From contig CAWGTX010000010.1 of NCBI GenBank assembly GCA_963825585.1, positions 1 to 64,000 on the forward strand: a stretch of 64,000 nucleotides of DNA, given 5' to 3'. A program made the position numbers and the translations under genes. The notes below the pieces were generated by a model. The model worked only from the letters and a program-made list of their open reading frames with translations. It was not told the origin of the DNA and searched no databases. Source of the DNA: JAOUGY01 sp963825585 (GTDB lineage Bacteria; Actinomycetota; Acidimicrobiia; Spongiisociales; ZC4RG35). Positions 33,679-43,058 of this stretch are shown here, piece by piece; position 1 is the stretch's first letter, and every line of letters begins with the position of its first letter.

Positions 33679-35858
33679 GAGTCTGCCTCCGTGAGGGTCA
33701 TCAGATACGCAACAATCGCCTCGAGTTCGCCGGGCGTCAACCGCTCCTCGTAGTCGTTCAGCATCTGGCCCGCCGGGTAGCCGTCGACGGTGAAGGCATC
33801 GGGGTCAACCAGCGACTCCAGGATGTAATCCTCGGCGGTCATGCCCGGCACCCGCTCCCTGGCGACCGTGGCGATACCGGCCAACGAAGGGCCCACCAAC
33901 CGCCTGCCGGGATCGAGCGAATGGCACACCTCACACCCGAGGTTCTCGCCGAAACCTGCGCTCGAGAAGAGGGCGGCACCCAGTTCCGCCCCGGGGGCGG
34001 CCGGAACGTCGACCGCCGCCAACAGCTGACGGCGCCCGGGCTCGATGTCGGCAAAACCGCCGATCACCGTAGCGGTGTCGCCTTCGACCAGTCGGATCTC
34101 ACCACTGGAGCCGGCTGCCACCTCGAAGTCCACCACCCGTTCCACCCGATCACCTGCGTCGGCCAGTGACTCGGAGCCGACGACGCGGCCGTCGACCACC
34201 AGTTCCAGCGACATGGGGAACCCACCGGTGGGCTCGGCGGCCACCTCCAGCCGTGAGCCGGGTCTGTGGTCGACCACCACCTGCACCTCGGCTCTGTCGG
34301 CGTCGTTGGAGAACGTGAGGCCGGTGGCGGCGCCGATCAGCACCACGGATGTCACCACCACCACTCCGGCGCCCACCAACCGGCTTCTCGATGTCGGTGC
34401 GCTGATGATGTCGGCGTGGGTGTGCGATCCCGGATTGGAAACCGCCCTCGCCAGGTCGGAGGGCGCCACGAAGTCCTGAGCGACTCGTTCCGTCCATGAC
34501 CTGGCCAGCAGCGGGGCACGGCGGCCTTCGAAGCGGTCGGACGTCATCAGGTTGCCGACGCCGTAGGCACAGTCACCCGGGGGGCATCCCACGATGTGCA
34601 CCGATTCGGCGCCAGAGGAGATGAGCGAACTGACCGTGCGCGGATTGAGGACGCCGGTGCAGTTCACCTCCACCAGCGTTCCCTGGTCGGCCGGCACCTC
34701 ACCGAGCGACACGAGGCGTGAACACGCCAGCAGCAACGGACCCGTGAACCCGTCGGGCACCGATGGCACGCCGAAACCGTCGATGGCGGCGAACGAACAG
34801 GAACCGACACAGATGCCGCACCCGACACAGCGTTCCGAATCGACCACGGCGATGGCGCCGTCGCCCTCGGTGGACATGGTGAGCGCCAGGTAGGGACAGT
34901 CGATGACGCACAGCTCACAGCCGGTGCAGCGCTCGGCCACGATCCGGGCGACGGGCGGATCGGAGCGACGCAGGATCCACGGGAGCAGCATCCCCACCAT
35001 CCCAACCGCCAGCGCCAGGGCCGCCACACCCCACGGCCATGAACCGAGCAGCGGAGGCAGCAGGAACATGATGAAGGGGTCGAGCGGCATCGAACCGGGC
35101 ACGACACCGGGGTTGGCGGCCGGGAGCATGCCGAGCGGCAGGGCGATGGCGGCAACGAACAGGGCTCCCCCCATGAGCGCCATCCAACGACGGGGCGGTA
35201 GCCACCCGTGCCGGGTCCTACGCAGGTGCCGCCACAAGGCGTAGCCGATCACGGCCGTGAGCAGCAGATGGACGGCGAAGATCGCCAGAAGCGGCACCCA
35301 CCCCGACCCGGTGGGACGGGTGGTAGCGACCTCCCAGGCGCCCGAGATCGATCCCATCATCGACGAGAAGGCCTCGGTGAGGGCCTGGGCGCGGACGTCC
35401 CAGATGAGCCAATAGCCGGTGACGCCGGCCAGCCACACCAGCGCCAGCGCCAGCACCCCGGTGAGCCATCTCCACCGACGCGGCCCGGTGAACCGCTGCA
35501 TCACGAAGGTGCGCCAGGCGTGGACCAGCGTGGTGACCACCAACGCCGCCGAAGAGAACCGGTGCACCCCGCGGATGACCCGCTGAATGGGGTGGGCCTC
35601 CATCTTCGACACTGCCCGGTAGGAGTCGGCGAACCCGAACTCGAAGAAGAAGGTCAGGTACACGCCGGTGATGGTGACCACGATCAGCAGGAACACGCTG
35701 ATGGTTCCGGCATGCGGCAGCGGGTTGAGCCTGCCCGACCCCACCAGCCTGCGCAGCGGCGTCTCGGCGGCGACCGTCGCCCGGTCCAGATGGTGCAACA
35801 CGCCGGGAAGGCGGACCTGGCGGTCCGCCTTCCCGGGTTCGAGCGGTGGGGCCGACAC
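33675..35858 (-). CDS. Fusion protein: cytochrome b, two [4Fe-4S], MvhD-like domain, cytochrome c
   Basis: A 727-residue multi-domain redox protein. Residues 50-215: cytochrome b N-terminal domain with bis-His pairs H99/H113 and H197/H211, enough for two b hemes. 225-295: further membrane helices. 311-354: two ferredoxin clusters (C311, C314, C317, C321; C344, C347, C350, C354). 373-437: MvhD/FlpD-like domain with C379, VNCTGVLNPRT (C400) and VGCPPGDCAYGVGN (C425, C430). 496-515: another helix. 525-610: beta domain. 640-720: cytochrome c (CEVCH at 642). It should link cytoplasmic Fe-S centres through b hemes to an external c heme. It lies between oxidase subunit I and a cytochrome c. Reaction unknown. 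Confidence 0.85.
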   Translation of the reverse strand: MSAPPLEPGKADRQVRLPGVLHHLDRATVAAETPLRRLVGSGRLNPLPHAGTISVFLLIVVTITGVYLTFFFEFGFADSYRAVSKMEAHPIQRVIRGVHRFSSAALVVTTLVHAWRTFVMQRFTGPRRWRWLTGVLALALVWLAGVTGYWLIWDVRAQALTEAFSSMMGSISGAWEVATTRPTGSGWVPLLAIFAVHLLLTAVIGYALWRHLRRTRHGWLPPRRWMALMGGALFVAAIALPLGMLPAANPGVVPGSMPLDPFIMFLLPPLLGSWPWGVAALALAVGMVGMLLPWILRRSDPPVARIVAERCTGCELCVIDCPYLALTMSTEGDGAIAVVDSERCVGCGICVGSCSFAAIDGFGVPSVPDGFTGPLLLACSRLVSLGEVPADQGTLVEVNCTGVLNPRTVSSLISSGAESVHIVGCPPGDCAYGVGNLMTSDRFEGRRAPLLARSWTERVAQDFVAPSDLARAVSNPGSHTHADIISAPTSRSRLVGAGVVVVTSVVLIGAATGLTFSNDADRAEVQVVVDHRPGSRLEVAAEPTGGFPMSLELVVDGRVVGSESLADAGDRVERVVDFEVAAGSSGEIRLVEGDTATVIGGFADIEPGRRQLLAAVDVPAAPGAELGAALFSSAGFGENLGCEVCHSLDPGRRLVGPSLAGIATVARERVPGMTAEDYILESLVDPDAFTVDGYPAGQMLNDYEERLTPGELEAIVAYLMTLTEADS

Positions 35859-35880
35859 GAGCCGGCCCGTCAGTCGTCCG

Positions 35881-37548
35881 TCACGGGGCGATCGTCCCTG
35901 TGGCGTTGAGGCTGATATCGGAGATCATCGTGAACAACTGCGGTCCATAGGCGACCACCACCAGCACCACGGCTGCGATCAGCCACGGCTTGAAGCGGTC
36001 GAGCCAGGCCGGGGTGAGCTGCGGGTGGCGGATCGACTCGGCGATCGGCACGTCGGGCACGTCCTCGGGGGCGGCCTTGGGTCCGGTGGCCGTCTTCAGC
36101 ATCACCCAGGCGTACATCAGCACCGACACCAACAGGATGGCGCCACCGATGCTGGTGCGCAGCAGGTGGCCGTTCCAGGCCTCGGGCACGTACGGCGCCT
36201 CGCCGAGCGGGGTCCGCCGGGGAGCACCCAACAGTCCCAGCACGTGCATGGCGTTGGAGAAGATGATCATGCCGACGAACCAGGTCCACACCTGCACCAG
36301 TGCCCAGGTCGGCTTGTACAGCTTCTTGCCGGTGACATAGGGCACCAGCCAGTACGAGATGCCGATGAACGACAAGGTGACGGCGGTGGCCACCGTCAGG
36401 TGGAAGTGCCCCGGCACCCAGGCCGTGTTGTGCACGATCAGATTCAGGTTGTAGCTGGCGTTGGTGAGACCGGAGATGCCACCGAACAGGAACAGGATGC
36501 CGGCGAGCAGCTGCGAGGCCACCGACGGATCCTTCCACGGCAACGCCCGGATCCACCCGACCAGCCCGGTGCCGCCGTTCTTGCGGCCGGCGTACTCGAG
36601 CGAGGCGATCACGGTGAACGCCGTGAGCATCGACGGGAAGAACACCGAGTAGGTGAGGATCGCATGGATCCACTTCCACGCCTGGGGAATGCCTGGGTCG
36701 ACGAACTGGTGGTGGAATCCGACCGGGACCGACACGATCAGGAACAGCCAGAACGACAGCCGTGCCAGCGAATCACTGAACAGCTTGCCACCCGCCTGCT
36801 TGGGAAGCATGCCGTACCAGGAGATGTACGCCGGCAGCAGCCAGAAGTACACCAACGGGTGTCCGGTGAACCAGAAATAGGTCCTGGCCAGCTGGGGGTC
36901 GGTGGCGTCGATGAGACCCAGCGACCACGGGAGCAGCATCGTGAGGATCTCGACAGCGACGCCGAGAGTGGCGATCTGCCACATGGCCATGTTGAGCACG
37001 CCGGCAAAGGAGATGAACGGGCTGCGCACACCCATGTTCGCCTTGCGCCACGCCCGGAAGGTCAGGAAGAACCCGTACCCCTCGATCCAGCTTCCCACCA
37101 CCACCAGCGTCAGACCCAGATAGAACGCCCAGCTCGCCTTGAGCGGCGGGTAGAAGGTGTACAGGACCGTGGCCTGGTTGAGCAGCAACGGCACCGCCGT
37201 GGTGAGCAGGCCGACCACCATCGTCCAGAAGCCGATCCAGTTCAGCTTCGGATGCGTGAGCGGCATTCCCAGACCCTTGATCGTCGTCAGGTTCGTGAAC
37301 CCGACGATGAAGAAGGTGGTCCACACCAGGGCGTTGAGCACGCCGTGGAGCGTGAGGCCCTGGTAGTAGCTCTGGATGATCGGGTCGAGCCACTGGTAGA
37401 CGTTGAACCCGGAGAACTCGAACGCCTGCAATGGACCGAACAACGAACCGACGAACAGGGCGATGATCGCAACCAGCAGGTGCCAGCCGACGAATCGTTT
37501 CTCCTCACGTGTGAGGTCGCGTGTCTCCTTGCCGATGGAGATGGTCAT
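35881..37548 (-). CDS. ba3-type (B-family) heme-copper oxidase subunit I
   Basis: A 555-residue integral membrane protein with 12 or more helices. Ligand motifs: YYQGLTLHGVLNALV (low-spin heme His), FTGHPLVYFWLLPAYISWY (CuB His and the cross-linked Tyr region), VGFHHQFVDPG (CuB His pair) and WVPGHFHLTV (H-x-H for the two hemes). The helix order and the motif ISWYGMLPKQ place it in the B family like Thermus ba3, not the aa3 type. It overlaps subunit II by four bases and is the terminal O2 reductase. Confidence 0.92.
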   Translation of the reverse strand: MTISIGKETRDLTREEKRFVGWHLLVAIIALFVGSLFGPLQAFEFSGFNVYQWLDPIIQSYYQGLTLHGVLNALVWTTFFIVGFTNLTTIKGLGMPLTHPKLNWIGFWTMVVGLLTTAVPLLLNQATVLYTFYPPLKASWAFYLGLTLVVVGSWIEGYGFFLTFRAWRKANMGVRSPFISFAGVLNMAMWQIATLGVAVEILTMLLPWSLGLIDATDPQLARTYFWFTGHPLVYFWLLPAYISWYGMLPKQAGGKLFSDSLARLSFWLFLIVSVPVGFHHQFVDPGIPQAWKWIHAILTYSVFFPSMLTAFTVIASLEYAGRKNGGTGLVGWIRALPWKDPSVASQLLAGILFLFGGISGLTNASYNLNLIVHNTAWVPGHFHLTVATAVTLSFIGISYWLVPYVTGKKLYKPTWALVQVWTWFVGMIIFSNAMHVLGLLGAPRRTPLGEAPYVPEAWNGHLLRTSIGGAILLVSVLMYAWVMLKTATGPKAAPEDVPDVPIAESIRHPQLTPAWLDRFKPWLIAAVVLVVVAYGPQLFTMISDISLNATGTIAP

Positions 37549-38078
37549 GGTGCGACTCCTTCGAACTCGGTGGGAGGCACGACCTCGACCGTGCCGAACA
37601 TGGCGGCATGCCCGTCGCCACAGAACTCGTGGCAGATGATCGGATACTCACCGACCCGGTCGAAGGTGTAGGTCAGCTTGGAGACCTGACCCGGAACCAC
37701 CTGCATGTTGACGTTGGTGTCGGTGATCTTGAACCCGTGCTGTACGTCCGGGGTGGTGATGTAGAGGTCGACGGTGGCGCCGGCCGGGACCGTGATCGTG
37801 TTCGGGTCGTAGAGGAACTGGCGCGCCACGATGTAGGCCTCGAACTTGTTCTCGCCGATCTCCCTGAGTCCGGGAGTCGAGAACGGCCCTTCGTTGAGGA
37901 TCGTGTTGGGATCGACCCGGCCTTCGTCTCCGGGCAGCTGGTACCCGAGGGCGAACCCGGCCACGGTGATCGCCGTAGCGAACACCACCAGCAGGGTTAT
38001 CGAGAACTTGATCCAGTTCTTCTCGTAGGGGTCGATCCCCATCGACTCCTGAGGCGGTGGGTTCTTGGTCGCCGTCAT
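37545..38078 (-). CDS. Heme-copper oxidase subunit II (CuA)
   Basis: A 177-residue protein: one N-terminal helix (WIKFSITLLVVFATAITVAG) and a cupredoxin domain with the CuA site, H in DVQHGFKITD and CHEFCGDGHAAM (C, E, C, H, M). It accepts electrons from cytochrome c. ATG at 38078 overlaps the small-subunit stop as ATGA. Two SCO genes at 31390-32684 probably load its copper. Confidence 0.92.
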   Translation of the reverse strand: MTATKNPPPQESMGIDPYEKNWIKFSITLLVVFATAITVAGFALGYQLPGDEGRVDPNTILNEGPFSTPGLREIGENKFEAYIVARQFLYDPNTITVPAGATVDLYITTPDVQHGFKITDTNVNMQVVPGQVSKLTYTFDRVGEYPIICHEFCGDGHAAMFGTVEVVPPTEFEGVAP

Positions 38079-38248
38079 TGCACCGTCACCCCGCGTGACA
38101 GGAGGATCACGTAGACGGATCCCCACAGGAGAATGATGGTGGCGACGAACAACGCCAGCACGAAGATGGTGCCGGTTGGTTTGAAGTGTTCGCTCTCCGT
38201 CTCGGTGACGGGTGGATCGGCTCCTACTGTCACGGTCTCCCTCTCCAT
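38075..38248 (-). CDS. Small single-helix oxidase subunit (IIa-like)
   Basis: A 57-residue protein with a polar N-terminus (MERETVTVGADPPVTETESE) and one membrane helix (FVLALFVATIILLWGSVYVI). Short single-helix subunits of this kind lie in front of subunit II in ba3-type operons. It is first in the operon, starts at ATG 38248 after GGGTTCGAACC-type sequence without a strong binding site, and overlaps subunit II by four bases. Confidence 0.75.
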   Translation of the reverse strand: MERETVTVGADPPVTETESEHFKPTGTIFVLALFVATIILLWGSVYVILLSRGVTVQ

Positions 38249-38474
38249 CTGGGTTCGAACTCCTGGGACAGGAGACCGGGGCGTAGAACCGAGCGTTCGC
38301 AGCCCGATCCAAACACGCCAACCCGTCGTCCATGTCCGCTGTGCGCATGCTCCCTTGCGCGAGGGGCGAACGTACAGGACACGAGTCCCCGGTTTGCGGG
38401 TCGAAAGTCCCTTTTCGACAGCGGTCGGAAACAGGCAGGATGCGCAGGTCGATCGAGCGGGAGACGAGTCGCGC

Positions 38475-39260
38475 ATGCAGTTGTGGAATCCTGGCCAAAC
38501 CGGCCGCCTTCGGGCGCCGCTGTTCCTGGTCGCCGTCGTGTTCGCTCTCGCCGCTCCCGCAGGCGCCCAGAGCACCGACACAACGGTGTCAGAGGAAGGC
38601 GTCGCCAACGGCGCCCAACTCCAGGCCGGATTCGAGGCCTACAACGCCACGTGTGCCGGCTGCCATCAGGCGGGCGGCGTCGGTCTCGAAGGCACGTTCC
38701 CCCCGCTGATCGACAACCCGAACGTGATGGACACCGCCTACCTGGGGGACGTCATCGCCAACGGTCGCCAAGGTGAGATCACGGTGAATGGCGTCACCTA
38801 CAACGGCGTGATGCCGGCGTTCTCGTCGCTCGGCGAAGCCGAGGTCGAGGCGATCGTCGCCTACGTCCAGGGAGGCTTCGTGGTTCCCGCCGGGGAGGGC
38901 GGCGAGACCGGGACCACACTCCCTCTCGTCACCGGAAGTCTTCCCGACCTGAGCGGCATGGCCATCTTCGCCGCCTTCGCCCTGGCCGCAGCTGCCATCG
39001 CCTTCGTGATGGCACCGCGCATCATTGATGTCTCAGACCGCCTCACGATGCCATGGCTCGACGCCTGGCTGCGGGTGGCGATCATCGCGGTGTTCTTCAT
39101 CGTCGCCATCGCCTTCGTGCCCTCGATGATCCTCCAGACCGAAACCGTGGCACGACTGCCCCGAGCCGTTCAGGAGACCATCACACTCGGCCTGTGGGGC
39201 GGTGGCCTCGCCGCCGGCCTGTGGGGACTGTGGTACGCGCAACGTGAGGGGCGGATATGA
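38475..39260 (+). CDS. Membrane-bound c-type cytochrome
   Basis: A 261-residue protein: signal peptide ending AAPAGAQ (about 32), a mono-heme cytochrome c (FEAYNATCAGCHQAGGVGLE; Met ligand likely in GVMPAFSSLGEAEVE), then three membrane helices (MAIFAAFALAAAAIAFVM; LRVAIIAVFFIVAIAFVPSM; TLGLWGGGLAAGLWGLWYAQ). It leads the divergent arm of the respiratory cluster. Probably carries electrons between the cytochrome b/Rieske unit and the oxidase. Confidence 0.85.
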   Translation: MQLWNPGQTGRLRAPLFLVAVVFALAAPAGAQSTDTTVSEEGVANGAQLQAGFEAYNATCAGCHQAGGVGLEGTFPPLIDNPNVMDTAYLGDVIANGRQGEITVNGVTYNGVMPAFSSLGEAEVEAIVAYVQGGFVVPAGEGGETGTTLPLVTGSLPDLSGMAIFAAFALAAAAIAFVMAPRIIDVSDRLTMPWLDAWLRVAIIAVFFIVAIAFVPSMILQTETVARLPRAVQETITLGLWGGGLAAGLWGLWYAQREGRI

Positions 39261-39310
39261 GAGGGTTGCTCGACTCTTCGACGGGCCATCTGCCCAGGCG
39301 CTCCGACGGG

Positions 39311-39376
39311 TACAACGTAGAACGTACAAAGTACAACGCAGGAAATGCGTTCTACGTTCTACGTTCTACGTTCTAC
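39311..39376. repeat. ACGT-type short repeats forming a hairpin
   Basis: TACAACGTAGAACGTACAAA on the left and a run of (TTCTACG) units on the right are complementary, giving a long stem around GCAGGAAATGC. It lies between two genes of the same direction (stop 39260, start 39415) and could lower read-through or protect the mRNA end. Confidence 0.7.
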
Positions 39377-39414
39377 CTCCTCGCGTTTGCCGTTGGGCGC
39401 CAAGAGGGAACATC

Positions 39415-41259
39415 GTGACCCTCGAGTTCTACGACACAAACATCCCGTGTCTGGCGGCGTGTCCGGTGCACACGAACGCCGGGATGTACGTGGCGGCGAT
39501 CGCCGACGGGAACGACGAGCTGGCCTATCTGACGGCCCGGTTGCCCAACCCTTTTGCGTCGGTTTGCGGGCGGGTGTGCGCGGCTCCGTGTGAGGACGCC
39601 TGCCGGCGGGGTGAGATCGACCGGCCCATCGCCATCCGGGCGCTGAAGCGGTTCGTCACCGAGCAGTACGGGACCGAGACCGGCAATCAAAGCACGCCGG
39701 GAACCGGGAAGGGCAGGACCTGGGAGAAGGTCGCGGCCGCCCCCGAAAAGATCCGACCCCAGAGCGTGGGAATCGTCGGTGGCGGACCGGCCGGGATGGC
39801 ATGCGCCCACGACCTCCGACGCCACGGGTACTCGGTGACCGTCTACGAGGCCACCGACAAGCTCGGTGGTGCCATGTGGCTCGGCATCCCCGAATACCGC
39901 CTCGACCGGTCGGTGCTCCAGGCCGACATCCAGGCGATCCTCGACCTGGGAGTGGACGTCGAGTACGAGACCCGCCTCGGGACCGATGTCACGTTGGAAC
40001 AGCTCAGGGAGCGCCACGACGCCGTGTTCCTCGGCATCGGCGCCACCCTCGGACGTGGACTCGACATCGAAGGCGGCGACGCCGACGGGGTGTTCAAGGC
40101 CATCGAGTTCCTCATCAACATGAACCGTGGTTTCGAAGTCAACGTTGGAGAACGGGTGGTGGTGATCGGAGGCGGCGACGTGGCCATGGACGCCGCCCGC
40201 ACGGCACTGCGCGCCGCCGAATACGCCACCCAGCGGGGAGCGTCGATCGGCGACATCACCGTGCCGCCCGCCGAGGGTGCCCAGGCGTACGAACGGGAGG
40301 ACGAGGCACCCACCAAGACGTTGTCGATCGACGCCGCCCGCTCCGCCCACAGGGCGGGCGCCAAACAGATCACCGTGATGTCGTTGGAATCCCGTGAGGA
40401 GATGCCCGCCCACGATTTCGAGATCGAAGAGGCCGAGCACGAGGGCATCGACTTCATCCACCGTCGCGGTCCGGCCCGGATCATCGTGAAGGACGGGCGT
40501 GTGACCGGCATCGAGACCATCGGCGTGAGATCGGTGTTCGATGCAGACGGACGGTTCTCCCCCGTGTTCGACCAGGAGGACCGGGTGATCACCGGGTGTG
40601 ACACGGTGATCCTCGCTATCGGTCAGGCCATCGACCTCGAAGCGCTCGGTGCCGGCGGCCCCGAGATCAGTCCCCGGCGCACCATCCAGGTCGACGCCGA
40701 GACGGGAGCGACGTCGGTGGCCGGGATCTGGTCGGGTGGCGATGCCGCCAAGGGCCCCCGCACCCTGATCGACGCCATCGCCGACGGACGCCGATCGGCC
40801 ACCGCCATTCACCGGTCGTTCGGCGGCGAGGTGGCCGAGGACCAGCCCGGCACCATGGTCCAACTCCGCCAGTTCCACCGCCTCGAAGACGTCTACGACC
40901 GCAACCAGCGGGTCGACGTCCCCACTCTCGACACCGGTCGGCGGGTTGGCCTGGTCGAGGTGGAACTCGGATTCACTCCCGAGCAGGCCCGCTGCGAAGC
41001 CAACCGCTGTCTCCGATGCTTCGCCAACATTCTGCTGGATGTGGAGCGGTGCGTGTTGTGCGCTCTGTGTGCCGACGTCTGCCCGCTCGATCTGATCAGC
41101 CTCGTCCCATCACAGGAGGTGGGCGGAGCCCCGGGCGGCACCGCCCTGCTGCTCGACGAGACCAAGTGCATTCGTTGTGCCCTGTGCATCGAACGTTGCC
41201 CGCCTGATGCCCTGTCGATGGGAATGTGGACTGGAGTTGGAGTGCCCTCATGGACCTGA
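39415..41259 (+). CDS. GltD-like FAD/NAD(P)H oxidoreductase with C-terminal ferredoxin clusters
   Basis: A 614-residue flavoprotein. N-terminal Fe-S module (C12, C16, C51, C55, C59, C63) as in glutamate synthase small subunits; FAD motif GIVGGGPAGMACAHDL (119-134); NAD(P) motif VVVIGGGDVAMDAARTAL (248-265); FAD closing motif GIWSGGDAAKGPRTLIDAIA. The C-terminus adds cysteine clusters ERCVLCALCADVCP and TKCIRCALCIERCP, a two-[4Fe-4S] ferredoxin. No glutamate synthase large subunit is near; it is followed, with a 10-base overlap, by cytochrome b, so I infer NAD(P)H or ferredoxin-linked quinone reduction. GTG at 39415 follows AGAGGGA. Confidence 0.88.
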   Translation: MTLEFYDTNIPCLAACPVHTNAGMYVAAIADGNDELAYLTARLPNPFASVCGRVCAAPCEDACRRGEIDRPIAIRALKRFVTEQYGTETGNQSTPGTGKGRTWEKVAAAPEKIRPQSVGIVGGGPAGMACAHDLRRHGYSVTVYEATDKLGGAMWLGIPEYRLDRSVLQADIQAILDLGVDVEYETRLGTDVTLEQLRERHDAVFLGIGATLGRGLDIEGGDADGVFKAIEFLINMNRGFEVNVGERVVVIGGGDVAMDAARTALRAAEYATQRGASIGDITVPPAEGAQAYEREDEAPTKTLSIDAARSAHRAGAKQITVMSLESREEMPAHDFEIEEAEHEGIDFIHRRGPARIIVKDGRVTGIETIGVRSVFDADGRFSPVFDQEDRVITGCDTVILAIGQAIDLEALGAGGPEISPRRTIQVDAETGATSVAGIWSGGDAAKGPRTLIDAIADGRRSATAIHRSFGGEVAEDQPGTMVQLRQFHRLEDVYDRNQRVDVPTLDTGRRVGLVEVELGFTPEQARCEANRCLRCFANILLDVERCVLCALCADVCPLDLISLVPSQEVGGAPGGTALLLDETKCIRCALCIERCPPDALSMGMWTGVGVPSWT

Positions 41260-42005
41260 TGGACCGCAAGAAGCCTGGAATTGTCGACAAGGTGCGCCAG
41301 AGCACCGTTGGTCGGTCGATCTTCCGCTCGCCCGCCCGGGTGACGCCACGAGACCGGGCCGCAGGGCACTGGTCGAACTTCTTCCTCCACATCTACCCGG
41401 TGAAGATGCGCCGCCACGAGATCGGCATCCGGTACTCGTGGTATCTGGGAGTGATCTCGACGGTGCTGTTCGGATCGTTGGTGGCGTCGGGTATCTACCT
41501 CATGTTCTTCTACGTCCCCAGCCCCGGGCAGGCCTACACCAACATCCAGACCATCCAGACCGACGTGGCCTTCGGTCAGTACATCCGCAACGTACATCGC
41601 TGGTCGGCTCACCTGATGGTGCTGGCCGTGTCGGCGCACATGGCCCGGGTGTTCTACCGCGGCGCCTACAAACACCCCAAGGAGTTCAACTGGGTGGTGG
41701 GTGTGATCCTGCTGGTCCTGACACTCCTGATGTCGTTCACCGGCTACCTGCTCCCCTGGGATCAGCTGGCCTACTGGGCGGTGACGGTGGGTGCCGAGAT
41801 GGCCGCCTACGTGCCGTTCATGGGAGAGACGGTTCAGTCGATCCTGCTGGGCGGATCGACGGTGAACTCGGCCACGCTGCTGCGGTTCTACGTGCTGCAT
41901 GTGGCGGTACTGCCGGTGGCCATCGTGATCATCCTGATGATCCACCTGTGGCGCTGGCGCAAGGATTCGATGCTCGACGTGGAGAGGAGCGAGCCCGATG
42001 TCTGA
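41250..42005 (+). CDS. Cytochrome b6-type subunit
   Basis: A 251-residue four-helix cytochrome b. Heme ligands: NVHRWSAHLMVLAVSAHMAR (first pair, 13 residues between) and a second pair from YVLHVAVL to MIHLW with 14 residues between, as in cytochrome b6; the PWDQ in GYLLPWDQLAYW is typical. Split b6/subunit IV architecture. I prefer ATG 41250 after GGAGTTGGAG; a GTG at 41226 is also possible. The gene overlaps the flavoprotein gene before it. Confidence 0.9.
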   Translation: MDLMDRKKPGIVDKVRQSTVGRSIFRSPARVTPRDRAAGHWSNFFLHIYPVKMRRHEIGIRYSWYLGVISTVLFGSLVASGIYLMFFYVPSPGQAYTNIQTIQTDVAFGQYIRNVHRWSAHLMVLAVSAHMARVFYRGAYKHPKEFNWVVGVILLVLTLLMSFTGYLLPWDQLAYWAVTVGAEMAAYVPFMGETVQSILLGGSTVNSATLLRFYVLHVAVLPVAIVIILMIHLWRWRKDSMLDVERSEPDV

Positions 42006-42546
42006 GTCGAATCAGGTTCCGGTCGAGCTCACCGGCAAGCCCCAACTCGTGGAGGGCCGGCGGGTGCTCGGGGTGGTCCCGGGCAAGCCGGTGGCCGGGG
42101 AACGCAAGGAACTCGACGAGCAGGACGCCGTCATGGTGTGGCCGCATCTGCTGGTCCGCCACGGGGTGGCCGCCCTCGCCACGCTGCTGCTGGTGCTGGT
42201 GATCTCGGTGTTCTTCGACGCCCCGCTCAAGGAGGTCGCCAACCCGTCGATCACCCCCAACCCAGAGAAGGCACCGTGGTACTTCGCCGGGCTGCAGGAG
42301 CTGCTCGCCCACTTCCACCCGCTGGTGGCCGGTGTGCTGATCCCCACCGGGATCATCGCCGGACTGGTGGCGCTGCCCTACATCGACAGCAGCCCCTATC
42401 TCAAGCCCAAGCACAGAAAGGTCGCGGTGGGAACGTTCACCGTATTCCTCGTGATGTGGATCATCCTCACCATCATCGGTTTCGCATTCCGCGGACCGAA
42501 CTGGGGATGGGTGTGGCCCTGGATCGAATGGCACGGTGAACTATGA
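41998..42546 (+). CDS. Cytochrome b subunit IV-like protein
   Basis: A 182-residue protein with three helices (VRHGVAALATLLLVLVISVF; HPLVAGVLIPTGIIAGLVAL; VGTFTVFLVMWIILTIIGFA) and NPEKAPWYFAGLQELL, which corresponds to the PEWYF quinol-site loop of subunit IV (here APWYF, lacking the usual Glu). Overlaps its neighbours by a few bases. Forms the second half of the split cytochrome b. Confidence 0.88.
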   Translation: MSESNQVPVELTGKPQLVEGRRVLGVVPGKPVAGERKELDEQDAVMVWPHLLVRHGVAALATLLLVLVISVFFDAPLKEVANPSITPNPEKAPWYFAGLQELLAHFHPLVAGVLIPTGIIAGLVALPYIDSSPYLKPKHRKVAVGTFTVFLVMWIILTIIGFAFRGPNWGWVWPWIEWHGEL

Positions 42547-43058
42547 GCGAGATCATCAAACGACGCGAGTTCCTGGCCAACGCCTGGAAGGGCGGCGTCG
42601 CCCTCATGGGGGTGGCGGGAGCGTGGACCAGCTGGGACCTGCTCCAGCCGCTACCAACCGCCGGCTTCGGTGGGCTGGTGCGGGCGGTGCCACCGGAAGC
42701 GGTGCCCGAGACCGGGGTGCTCGAGGTCCCGGCGGCCCGGGCCTACCTGGCTCGCATCGACGGCGAGATCATCGCCATGTCCCAGAAGTGCACCCACCTC
42801 GGCTGTCGGGTTCCCTACTGCCCGTCGTCCGGTCAGTTCGAATGCCCGTGTCACGGGTCCAACTTCAACCGTGCCGGCGAATACCGGGCCGGCCCCGCGC
42901 CCCGTGGGATGGACCGCTATCCCACCGAGATCGGTGAGGACGGGCTGCTCTACATCGACACATCGAGCGCCATCGACGGGCCGCCACCCGGCGCCGAGAC
43001 CATCGACGAGCCCGCCACAGGGCCGGCGTGCGCCGCTGGTGGACACGGGGACGCCTGA
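42543..43058 (+). CDS. Rieske [2Fe-2S] protein
   Basis: A 171-residue protein. N-terminal KRREFLANAWKGG and a hydrophobic helix look like a Tat-type anchor. The cluster is bound by CTHLGC and CPCHG (two Cys, two His, with the flanking cysteines that form the disulfide). It accepts electrons from quinol with the cytochrome b subunits before it and passes them to the cytochrome c encoded after it, whose start overlaps its stop (TGATG). Confidence 0.92.
   Translation: MSEIIKRREFLANAWKGGVALMGVAGAWTSWDLLQPLPTAGFGGLVRAVPPEAVPETGVLEVPAARAYLARIDGEIIAMSQKCTHLGCRVPYCPSSGQFECPCHGSNFNRAGEYRAGPAPRGMDRYPTEIGEDGLLYIDTSSAIDGPPPGAETIDEPATGPACAAGGHGDA

Noticed and set aside
39311..39376. Phage attachment site
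   Set aside because: Repeats are short multi-copy units in several gaps, and no integrase or tRNA is near.
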